A stretch of 29,135 bases of DNA from an uncultured Lachnospiraceae bacterium (GTDB lineage Bacteria; Bacillota; Clostridia; Lachnospirales; Lachnospiraceae): the NCBI GenBank assembly GCA_910589385.1, contig CAJUTU010000041.1, forward strand, positions 1-29,135. Direction: 5' to 3'. How positions within the stretch are numbered: the first letter of the stretch is position 1; each line of letters opens with the position of its first letter. Below are positions 7,260-13,632 of this stretch, piece after piece. Made by a program: the position numbers and the translations under genes. The notes under the pieces are model-generated. The model was given only the letters and a program-made list of their open reading frames with translations. It was not told where the DNA came from and did not search any database.

Positions 7260-7325
7260 GTTGTTATCCCTCATTTCTTTGTCAATAAATGCCGCTTAGG
7301 ATAAATCAGAATATAGCGTCCATGC

Positions 7326-8135
7326 TTACCGATTTTGTATCAATCTGTCCACCCAGTCACATAAATTTTGTTCCTGTTTCGGAGTAGAAGCGGTTACAAT
7401 AAATTCCTGCCCTCTGCAAGCGGAATTTAATTCTGCGTATCTGTCCTTTAGCATAGGGCGGTTATCGCCTTGCCATGAAATGGAAATACCGTCCTCACCA
7501 AAGAACACAGGCAAAGCCCATAGCCGCCGATTGTCCTGACCTCTCTTTGTAAGCACCAGTGAATCATCATACTGGAATGTGCCGTAGGTATCGGGCAAAT
7601 ATAGGCGGTTGTTCGGGCGGTCAGAGTTTTCACCGTGTGGGTGCCATGAATAACGCTCAATTTCCTGTTTCTCCCTCAATACTTCCCCAACTTTCATATA
7701 TCCGTATATGATGTGGACAATAGGAGCGTTACGGACAAAACACAGCGTTTTATCGGGCTGATACATTGTCTTTTGAAACATTCCGTAAAATAAAAATATA
7801 TCGCCCACTCCTACGCCCCATTTATCCAGATGTACGGCAGATACGCCATGTTGCCCAAATGCGGGTTTCCATTCGGCGTTTGCCGTTCTGTCTTCTATAT
7901 CCTTGTATATATCGGGGTCAAGGTGACAGGTCGGGTTTTTGTCAAAATCAAATTTGGGGCATAGTTGATTGATGACTTCCTCAAAACTCTGTCCTCTGTA
8001 ATACAAATCCTTATATGCCGTTCCTACCGTTCTATCTGGAATCGGGAGCGATAACAGCGTACCGTCTGGCAATATAGGGCTTGCCATACCTCCCGATTTA
8101 CTGTCCATGCCTTTTCTGCTCAAAATCACTTTCAT
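7326..8135 (-). CDS. Nmad3-like nucleotide-modification-associated protein
   Basis: The N-terminus MKVILSRKGMDSKSGG, continuing with ASPILPDGTLLSLPIP, is the pattern I know from Nmad3 (nucleotide modification associated domain 3), a family named from its association with DNA base hypermodification genes in phages and bacteria. The product has 269 residues with conserved-looking blocks CHLDPDIY (about 90), GDIFLFYGMF (about 132) and a later aromatic/histidine-rich part around YSWHPHGE. The biochemical role of the family is not established. I chose ATG 8135 because AGGAGG lies 9 nt upstream and the family starts there; the longer frame from 8192 would run through the promoter. It is first in a five-gene leftward operon and divergent from an XRE regulator. 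No other base-modification enzyme is visible nearby. Confidence 0.75.
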   Translation of the reverse strand: MKVILSRKGMDSKSGGMASPILPDGTLLSLPIPDRTVGTAYKDLYYRGQSFEEVINQLCPKFDFDKNPTCHLDPDIYKDIEDRTANAEWKPAFGQHGVSAVHLDKWGVGVGDIFLFYGMFQKTMYQPDKTLCFVRNAPIVHIIYGYMKVGEVLREKQEIERYSWHPHGENSDRPNNRLYLPDTYGTFQYDDSLVLTKRGQDNRRLWALPVFFGEDGISISWQGDNRPMLKDRYAELNSACRGQEFIVTASTPKQEQNLCDWVDRLIQNR

Positions 8136-8163
8136 AGCGCCATACCTCCTAACGTATAGCACC

Positions 8164-8192
8164 ATTTTAGCATGGAGCATAGCGAAAAGCAA
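8164..8192 (-). promoter_or_regulatory. Promoter of the Nmad3-like operon
   Basis: On the minus strand TTGCTT (8192-8187) and TAAAAT (8169-8164) are 17 nt apart, about 30 nt before the ATG. The XRE gene diverges from the same 152-bp region, so the regulator can act here. Confidence 0.6.
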
Positions 8193-8287
8193 CTGACAGC
8201 ATAGATAAATAACGCAACGTGCGGATTACCTGCGGAATATGCAGTTAGTATCATTTACATATACTATTTGCATTGGAGGAAAACCGC

Positions 8288-8620
8288 ATGGAGCAACAGG
8301 CATTGGGCAAGCGTATTCGTGAGGAACGGCTAAAGCTGAATCTGACACAGGAACAACTGGCAGAAGAAGTAAACCTTTCAACCGCCTATATCGGGCAGAT
8401 TGAGCGTGGGGAACGCAGCTTAACATTAGAGAATCTGGCAGCAGTTGCCAACCGTTTAGGCGTTACGATAGATTATCTGCTGTCTGATTCAATCGTTTCA
8501 GACAGTGACGGTCAGTATCGGCTATGGTGCCAACTGATGGACGGCAGGACAGAGGAACAAAAAGCCCTGGCAATCAATATGGTAAAACTTATGTTTGGTT
8601 ATCTGGACGAAAAATCTTAG
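8288..8620 (+). CDS. XRE-family regulator divergent from the cargo operon
   Basis: This 110-residue protein is almost entirely a Cro/C1-type helix-turn-helix: IREERLKLNLTQEQLAEEVN, STAYIGQIERGERSLTLENL and the closing VTIDYLLSDS, followed by a short helical tail that may dimerise. The start is ATG 8288, preceded by GGAGGA at 8276-8281; an upstream in-frame TTG at 8273 would overlap that site and is less likely. It differs from the element's own repressor at 3903-4493 in sequence and length, so the element has two separate control circuits. Divergent placement with the Nmad3-like operon suggests that it represses that operon and itself. Confidence 0.85.
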   Translation: MEQQALGKRIREERLKLNLTQEQLAEEVNLSTAYIGQIERGERSLTLENLAAVANRLGVTIDYLLSDSIVSDSDGQYRLWCQLMDGRTEEQKALAINMVKLMFGYLDEKS

Positions 8621-8631
8621 ATGATACAGTG

Positions 8632-8670
8632 ATGGGGAAGATACCTCTTGATGAGATTCTTCCCCATTTT
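8632..8670 (+). terminator. Terminator after the second XRE gene
   Basis: ATGGGGAAGA (8632-8641) pairs perfectly (10 bp) with TCTTCCCCAT (8658-8667), followed by TTT. It starts 12 nt after the stop codon. The short T-tract makes it moderately strong. Confidence 0.65.
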
Positions 8671-8973
8671 AAATGACCAGAAATCACCGCTAACGCATTT
8701 TAACCGCTTGACTGAGAATAACTCCATTTGCCGGTGAATGAGCCTTAGAACGCAATTTTAGGGCTTTCCTATCCATAAGAAGCAACTTTAGCCGCTTACA
8801 AGCCCTGTAAAAATCTTATTTCCGTCCTGCAAAGGCTGATAGAGAATCCATACGGTAAAAATGTCACTTCCCAATCGCTTACAAGGCAGATTCCTTACAA
8901 CGGTTCATATATCGTTTTATTCCGTATTCCGCTTACAAACCGCCTAACCGCCTTAATCTCTTTGCTGTTAAAG
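8671..8973. other. Noncoding stretch with CGCTTACAA repeats
   Basis: I see no credible gene in this stretch of about 300 bases. CGCTTACAA occurs exactly at 8793-8801, 8876-8884 and 8930-8938; CCTTACAA is at 8893-8900, and another CTTACAA lies inside the next gene near 9015. Irregular spacing (83 and 54 bp) is unlike classical iterons. It could be a single-strand origin or accessory replication region for the Rep downstream, or decayed coding sequence. Confidence 0.4.
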
Positions 8974-9201
8974 TTACAGGCATTTCAGCATAAACCGTAT
9001 TCCCTCACTGAATCCCTTACAAAACAACTCTTTTTCCAGCTCACTATAGCAAAGGTTCAATTCTTCCTCAATCTGTAGATATTCCTCGCCAGATATAAGA
9101 GTAGAGAGCCTTGTATAAAGCTGTTTTTCCCTTAACTCAACTTCTGCCGTCTTTTCCGTAACTGTGTGAGCGTAAATCGTATCTGTAATATATCGTTCCA
9201 T
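8974..9201 (-). CDS. Small unknown protein downstream of rep
   Basis: This 75-residue, mostly helical protein reads as a helical hairpin: a charged first helix (EKTAEVELREKQLYTRL), a turn at SGEEYL and a second helix ending in CKGFSEGIRFMLKCL. The closing GFSEGIRFMLK recalls the GFRLGARMM-type ending of small helical proteins common in clostridial mobile elements (DUF6809-like), but I cannot assign the family firmly. AAGGGGG precedes ATG 9201 by 8 nt. It lies 154 bp past the rep stop on the same strand, so it may share the rep transcript and modulate copy number or replication. The link is inferred from order only. Confidence 0.6.
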   Translation of the reverse strand: MERYITDTIYAHTVTEKTAEVELREKQLYTRLSTLISGEEYLQIEEELNLCYSELEKELFCKGFSEGIRFMLKCL

Positions 9202-9225
9202 TACACAGCCCCCTTGTCTGTAAAA

Positions 9226-9352
9226 TTATTTTAAACTCAATCGTTATCTATCTGTTTGAACGAAAACAGTGTTTCCAGTCTACTTTAAAATAAGTTTAAA
9301 ACCATTTTCGCCCATAAACTTCATTTAAAATAAAACCTCAAGTTTAAAATAA
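9226..9352. repeat. TTTAAAATAA repeat cluster next to rep
   Basis: TTTAAAATAA occurs at 9284-9293, 9324-9333 and 9343-9352 and once inverted at 9226-9235. The outer copies extend into a longer imperfect inverted repeat (9221-9240 against 9336-9356). The stretch is very AT-rich and lies between rep and the small downstream gene. Candidate roles are origin, regulator binding site or transcription end of rep. Confidence 0.5.
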
Positions 9353-9355
9353 ATT

Positions 9356-10438
9356 TTATTTTCGGTGCTTTGTTTTCAGCACGATATACTTTTCATCGCC
9401 AGTTAGGCGGCTTAACGGCTCATAGGAGCGGAAAGGCTTTTCCTTACAGACAAGGTAGCTTTCCAATGTCTGGTACTCCTGTTCGGTATAGGCTTCTGTA
9501 TTTAGTTCCTTTACATTATAGAATACGCCATAGCCCTGTATCTGGCGGATATGGGAGAGGGCATAATATAGAGTTTTGAAGTTCTCATACCTCATAAGGC
9601 TGTTATCCTCGGAGTACATTTTTGTCATATATCCGAATAGCTTCTGATAGTCCTCTGGTTGAAATTTATCCACGATACAGCTATATCGTCCAGAAGAATT
9701 GTTTTCACCTAAGATATTATCAGAGGTAAGCCGCTTTCCGTTGACTAAGAGCCACCATATTCTCTGGATAATGGATTCAAAGTCAGAAAACAGGCGGTTT
9801 CCAGTACCCGAAAACTGGTTGACAATATATTTTTCCTCAATGCCGCCGTTCCCCAAAACAGCGGCTACATGAAAGTGAGGGTGGTAGACATCTTCTCTGT
9901 ATGTGATTTCTAAGGAACGGATACAGCCTTGAAAGCCATATTGTATAAGGTCTATTCCTTTCACTTTTTTGTTGCCGTTTAGATATGTTACCAGAGTTTT
10001 AAAGCAATAAGCCATATGCTGTATGGTTTCCCTCAGTTCTTCACCGCTACAGTCTGGAACGGTCAGCACCATATGATACAGAGAATCCTTATATTGTTCC
10101 ATATAGGGCAAAAAACGCTTTTGCAGTAACATTTTCTTAACCTGATTACAATTACTGCAAAATTTGTCCTTACATAAAAAGGTTCTCAATAATACTCTTA
10201 CATGACTGGCTTCATAGGTTTCCATAGACCAGAATCGGTTACAATTTTCCAGACGGTTCTTTCGTTCCCTTATTATATGGGCTTCATAAGGCGACAGGCG
10301 TTTCTTTACAATGCCGTTTGCAAGCAGTTTCAGATAGTTCATAACCATTTCGTCATTCCGTTTTACGTTTCCATGTACTTTTCCCATATGACGCCGTGTT
10401 ACTTCCTTTACAACAGGCGTATGTTCCATGTTTTCCAT
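9356..10438 (-). CDS. Rolling-circle replication initiator (Rep_1, HUH)
   Basis: This 360-residue protein resembles Rep_1 initiators of pC194/pUB110-type rolling-circle plasmids, which nick the double-strand origin and stay covalently bound through a tyrosine. Visible parts are a zinc-finger-like C-x4-C-x2-C (Cys89, Cys94, Cys97 in CKDKFCSNC), the HUH metal motif HPHFH at 186-190 and a tyrosine motif GYMTKMYSED with Tyr270 and Tyr275 as nucleophile candidates. ATG 10438 has GGAGGG 9 nt upstream. It is the rightmost gene of the element and points inward. In an integrated element, such a Rep may replicate the excised circle or stand in for a relaxase. A large interrupted palindrome lies 84 bp upstream of the start. 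The gene is complete and shows no frame damage. Confidence 0.85.
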   Translation of the reverse strand: MENMEHTPVVKEVTRRHMGKVHGNVKRNDEMVMNYLKLLANGIVKKRLSPYEAHIIRERKNRLENCNRFWSMETYEASHVRVLLRTFLCKDKFCSNCNQVKKMLLQKRFLPYMEQYKDSLYHMVLTVPDCSGEELRETIQHMAYCFKTLVTYLNGNKKVKGIDLIQYGFQGCIRSLEITYREDVYHPHFHVAAVLGNGGIEEKYIVNQFSGTGNRLFSDFESIIQRIWWLLVNGKRLTSDNILGENNSSGRYSCIVDKFQPEDYQKLFGYMTKMYSEDNSLMRYENFKTLYYALSHIRQIQGYGVFYNVKELNTEAYTEQEYQTLESYLVCKEKPFRSYEPLSRLTGDEKYIVLKTKHRK

Positions 10439-10521
10439 GTTTACATTCCCTCCGTTCCCTTTTTTCTATATCCTTTTTGTTTTAGTACGCTTAACTCTAA
10501 TAGAGAATAGATAATTATTAT
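10439..10521 (-). promoter_or_regulatory. Upstream region of rep
   Basis: This AT-rich leader holds the rep ribosome binding site (GGAGGG on the minus strand near 10448-10453) and a near-palindromic CTCTAATAGAG at about 10495-10505. I see no clear -35/-10 pair, but the region is the only place for a rep promoter short of the palindrome at 10522-10574. Confidence 0.35.
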
Positions 10522-10574
10522 AGGGGTTCGCCGCCTGTAATTAACAAGGTTTCCCAAACAGGCTTTGAACCCCT
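10522..10574. repeat. 53-bp interrupted palindrome upstream of rep
   Basis: AGGGGTTC (10522-10529) and GCCTGT (10533-10538) pair perfectly with ACAGGC (10558-10563) and GAACCCCT (10567-10574). The two stem blocks are separated by 3 nt on each side, and the loop is 19 nt. The symmetry is too regular for chance. It lies between rep and the right-end repeats and could be the Rep nick/origin hairpin or a recombination core. The right arm overlaps the repeat array that starts at 10568. Confidence 0.7.
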
Positions 10575-10592
10575 ACCATCACCCCTAACCCC
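10568..10592. repeat. Right-end repeats, putative integrase arm sites
   Basis: ACCCCTA occurs at about 10569 and 10581, 11-12 bp apart, followed by a partial ACCCC copy, in the same orientation as the array at 2709-2729. These related arrays are the best marks of the element's ends. The core site itself is not resolved; short matches such as TTGRCG next to both arrays are too weak to rely on. Confidence 0.45.
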
Positions 10593-10621
10593 TTGACGCA
10601 ATCTGGATTTTATGGTATATA
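10593..10621 (+). promoter_or_regulatory. Promoter at the element boundary, reading into lgt
   Basis: TTGACG (10593-10598) and TATATA (10616-10621) are 17 nt apart and point toward lgt, 155 bp downstream. The -35 box directly abuts the right-end repeat array, so the element's end may supply or reshape the lgt promoter. Confidence 0.5.
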
Positions 10622-10775
10622 TTGAACTGGTAAAGTAGAAGAAATTCAACTTAATGTGAAAGGACGGAACTGTATAGACATGATGAAAGTTCGGTTTATA
10701 GTGTTCCGGTTCAATGTATAAGCTGTGTAAAGGCTTCTGGCTCATACAGACAATCTGGAAGGAGTGTGCTTTGGC

Positions 10776-11732
10776 ATGCATGAAAACATCGGTTTCCCAA
10801 ATTTGGGAATCGAATTGGAACATGTGGGAAAATCAATCTCAGTTTTTGGATTTGAGATTGCATATTATGGAATGATCATTGGTGCTGCAATCCTGATTGG
10901 ATTCGGAATTGCTACGGCTGAGGCAAAACGTACCCGGCAGAATCCAGAGGACTATATGGATATGGGGATCATTGGCGTAATCTGTGGTATTGCAGGTGCC
11001 AGAATATATTACATTATATTTTCCTGGGATATGTATAAAGATAATCTGCTGAGTATATTCAATCTGCGGGAGGGCGGCCTGGCAATCTATGGCGGGATTA
11101 TCGGCGCGATCATTGCAGTGCTTGCCTGTGCGAAAGTAAAGCATCTTTCTGCACCGCAGATATTCGATACAGTTGCCATGGCATTAGTGAATGGACAAAT
11201 GCTTGGACGCTGGGGAAATTTTTTCAACAGGGAAGTATTTGGAGGATATACAGATTCTCTGCTTGCCATGCGCCTTCCTTTGGATGCTGTGCGCGGCAGG
11301 GATGTAACCGAGGAAATGCGGCAGCATATGGAAACGATTGAGGGAGTCAGCTATATCCAGGTACATCCTACATTTTTATATGAATCCCTTTGGTGCTGTG
11401 GAGTTTTGCTTTTTCTGTTTTTTTACCGGAAGCACAAAAAGTATGAAGGGGAGCTGTTTCTTCTCTATTTATTCGGTTATGGGCTTGGCCGCGTATGGAT
11501 TGAAGGAATTCGGACGGATCAGCTCTTTCTCCCAGGGACCGCATTACCTGTATCCCAGTTCCTGGCGGGAGGGATGGTGCTTGTGACAGGCGGCCTCCTT
11601 CTATATTTGCGTAAGAATCATAAAAGGGTTCCAGTGCTGAAAGCTTCTATGGATTACAAGCCGATGCCGCAGAAAATAAAGGGGAGCAAGAAACCGAAGG
11701 CGAAAGATAGACTTTTTAAAGATATGAAATAA
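10776..11732 (+). CDS. lgt: Prolipoprotein diacylglyceryl transferase
   Basis: Lgt transfers diacylglycerol from phosphatidylglycerol to the lipobox cysteine of prolipoproteins, the first step of lipoprotein maturation in the cytoplasmic membrane. The 318-residue product has about seven hydrophobic segments and the family signature GRWGNFFNREVFG at 144-156. An HPTFLYES motif near 198 and GLGRVWIEGIRTDQ near 240-253 are also typical. A basic C-terminal tail rich in Lys follows the last membrane segment. I start at ATG 10776 because GGAAGGAG (10757-10764) ends 11 nt before it; an in-frame GTG at 10764 overlaps that site. It is the first core gene after the element and probably modifies the element's own lipoprotein (5936-6790) among many others. 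Confidence 0.95.
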   Translation: MHENIGFPNLGIELEHVGKSISVFGFEIAYYGMIIGAAILIGFGIATAEAKRTRQNPEDYMDMGIIGVICGIAGARIYYIIFSWDMYKDNLLSIFNLREGGLAIYGGIIGAIIAVLACAKVKHLSAPQIFDTVAMALVNGQMLGRWGNFFNREVFGGYTDSLLAMRLPLDAVRGRDVTEEMRQHMETIEGVSYIQVHPTFLYESLWCCGVLLFLFFYRKHKKYEGELFLLYLFGYGLGRVWIEGIRTDQLFLPGTALPVSQFLAGGMVLVTGGLLLYLRKNHKRVPVLKASMDYKPMPQKIKGSKKPKAKDRLFKDMK

Positions 11733-11734
11733 AT

Positions 11735-11764
11735 GGCCGGCTTCTTTATGGAGCCGGTTTTCTT
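11735..11764 (+). terminator. Terminator after lgt
   Basis: CCGGCT (11737-11742) pairs with AGCCGG (11752-11757) with a short loop, followed by TTTTCTT. It lies just past the lgt stop. Confidence 0.7.
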
Positions 11765-11909
11765 ATATCATTTGTAATTAAGCCGATATTTTATTATACA
11801 TATTAGGATATATCGTAATACATAGAAAATATACGGAATGGGAGACAATAAGGCGTTCAATTTATGATATAAATCGGTTATAGTAGTATAGATAGGAACG
11901 AGGGAAAGT

Positions 11910-13529
11910 ATGGCAAATGTAAAAGAAATGGGCGGAACTCAGGCAGCATCCTCAAACGCATCTTCTGCTGCGTTAGATGCAAGGATTGCAAAGAAAACTT
12001 TGGAAATGCAGGCAGGACAGGTAATGGTTGAAGCGGCCGTAAAGCGGGCCGAGCAGGTTCAGGAGGAATTAGAGAAGGAGAGGGAAACGAAAGCAGAGGA
12101 AAAGGAGCCCAACAAGGAAGAGGAAAAAAGGGATACATCAGAGCTTTCTAAACAGAGTAAATGGTTCGGTATTGAAGGAAAGCTTTTAAAGGAAGAGGAT
12201 ATCAAGTGGATACTGGAAATGGAGCAGGAGCTCTGGAAGGCATTTTTGGAATGGAAGCCGGTGCAGGGCGAGAATCTTTCCAGCCAGCTTGAAGAACTGT
12301 CCAAGCTGTACCTTGCACTTTTAGAGGCTATTCTGACACATACGATGGGGGAAGAACAGGCAGCACAAATAGAGCGGCTGGATGAACTGCTGGCACAGAA
12401 ACTGACGGCGCTGTTGGATACAGACTTGAAAGATTTGATGGAGATTTTGGAGAAGACAGAGCAGACGGAAACAATACAAAATGTAAAGTCCAGTATCTAT
12501 AAACGGACAACAGGCCAGAGTATTTCATCCAGAGCTGCCAATCAGTTTTATGCAAAAGGAAAAGCGAATGCCGGAAATACCAGATTTTTTATGCCGGAAA
12601 CTTCTGCTGCCGGGAAAAACAGCACGCGGGCAGCCTCCTATACGGGTTCTTCGTATGCAGGGGCTTCGTCCTCAACAGAAGAAGGAACGCTCTATCAGTT
12701 GTCGAAGGGCAGAAATATTAAGATTAATCAGGAATTTGACGCTCAGAGGAAATCTGGGGAAAGGCAGATCAGCCAGAGGAACCGGGCACTGGGAAGTACC
12801 GGAAGTAAAGGAAGGGCCGGTACAGGATTTTCAACAGGGGCGGCATATACAGGGAGTGAACTTGCACGGGCAAATCGTTTTGCTGCACATATCAACGGAA
12901 GCGGCAATTTGTTTAAAAATCCGGGGATGAATGCACAGAATGAAGAATTGATCGGATATCTTGCAGCGGTCACTTCGATTAAAGGGCAGATGTTTGCGGC
13001 GGCTTCTGGGAAAGAAAATGCGATGAATATCCCAATCAAGAATGCACTGAACCAAATGGTAGAATATTATCTGAGCCAAAAAGGAGTCTATAAGGTTTAT
13101 GACTACACGACCAACGCATATGAAAGGACGCATAATCCGCAAAAGGCGTTGGAGGAAGGGCTGGAATACGCATATGCATTGTTTCTGGAGAAGAAAAAGG
13201 ATGCTTTATATAAACAACAGGCCGCTTACTCAGAAGAGGCCGGTTTTTTTGAAAAGCTGTTGAAAAACCAGACTCTGCATGCCGACCTGCTAAGAGGGAT
13301 AAAAATTCTGGAGGATAACTGGAGGCAATATTTGAGATCGATCGGAGAAAGCGAGAAAAAAGGAATTTCCTTAAAAATGCAGAAGCATAGCCCGTGGGGA
13401 GCCTTGTTAGAGCCGGGGGGACGATTAAGGCTGGAAAAAGGGAATCCGGGAAAAATGCTCTTGACACGGGCAATTGCAGTTGTGGTGCTTGTGCTCGTAT
13501 ATTTTTGCTACCGCATGTTTTTCGGATAA
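11910..13529 (+). CDS. Tail-anchored coiled-coil protein of unknown function
   Basis: I do not recognise this 539-residue protein. It begins with a short Ala/Ser-rich segment, then a long charged helix likely to form a coiled coil (about 45-80, EEL/EKE-rich), helical segments to about 195, a low-complexity Gly/Ser/Ala-rich region (about 200-330), a second helical part with aromatic residues (about 345-500) and one C-terminal membrane helix (about 518-536, AIAVVVLVLVYFCYRMFFG). There is no N-terminal signal, so the bulk should be cytoplasmic with a tail anchor. GAGGG lies 5 nt before the ATG. The gene stands alone after the lgt terminator, and an AraC-type regulator follows. The architecture suggests a membrane-tethered scaffold, but no function can be read from the sequence. 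Confidence 0.8.
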   Translation: MANVKEMGGTQAASSNASSAALDARIAKKTLEMQAGQVMVEAAVKRAEQVQEELEKERETKAEEKEPNKEEEKRDTSELSKQSKWFGIEGKLLKEEDIKWILEMEQELWKAFLEWKPVQGENLSSQLEELSKLYLALLEAILTHTMGEEQAAQIERLDELLAQKLTALLDTDLKDLMEILEKTEQTETIQNVKSSIYKRTTGQSISSRAANQFYAKGKANAGNTRFFMPETSAAGKNSTRAASYTGSSYAGASSSTEEGTLYQLSKGRNIKINQEFDAQRKSGERQISQRNRALGSTGSKGRAGTGFSTGAAYTGSELARANRFAAHINGSGNLFKNPGMNAQNEELIGYLAAVTSIKGQMFAAASGKENAMNIPIKNALNQMVEYYLSQKGVYKVYDYTTNAYERTHNPQKALEEGLEYAYALFLEKKKDALYKQQAAYSEEAGFFEKLLKNQTLHADLLRGIKILEDNWRQYLRSIGESEKKGISLKMQKHSPWGALLEPGGRLRLEKGNPGKMLLTRAIAVVVLVLVYFCYRMFFG

Positions 13530-13550
13530 GGTAACAGAAAAAATATGTAT

Positions 13551-13578
13551 TTGCTTTTCGCCTGCCGTATGTTATCAT
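13551..13578 (+). promoter_or_regulatory. Promoter of the AraC-type gene
   Basis: TTGCTT (13551-13556) and TATCAT (13573-13578) are 16 nt apart, about 55 nt before the ATG. The score is moderate. Confidence 0.4.
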
Positions 13579-13632
13579 GTTATGGATGACTGCTGTTCAT
13601 CACACATAGACGTGAAGGGAAGGCAGAACAGT

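Larger units (their letters stand above)
2705..10592. mobile_element. Integrative element with integrase, Nmad3-like cargo and HUH Rep
   Basis: The segment between the ychF terminator and the lgt promoter carries a tyrosine integrase at its left end, an XRE repressor, a divergent excisionase-like gene, a cargo operon with its own XRE regulator and a Rep_1-type replication protein at its right end. Similar ACCCCTA-type repeats occur at 2709-2729 and 10568-10592. No relaxase, coupling protein or type IV secretion gene is visible, so it is not a self-transmissible ICE; an integrative mobilizable or satellite-type element using Rep for replication is the likeliest reading. The ends are placed by the repeats and by flanking core-gene signals and may be off by tens of bases. 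I found no long exact direct repeat that would define attL and attR. Confidence 0.75.

Noticed and set aside
8136..8192. Longer frame for the Nmad3-like gene from 8192
   Set aside because: The extra 19 codons cover the operon promoter and the AGGAGG site; the family N-terminus begins at ATG 8135.
2643..10562. CCTGTTGGGAAA near 2643 and its imperfect inverse near 10548-10562 as terminal inverted repeats
   Set aside because: The match has an indel, the right copy is the loop and arm of the larger palindrome, and tyrosine integrase elements do not need inverted ends.
10518..10823. Leftward 101-residue frame across the element's right end
   Set aside because: It overlaps the palindrome, the repeats and the lgt start, and its composition does not look like a protein of this genome.
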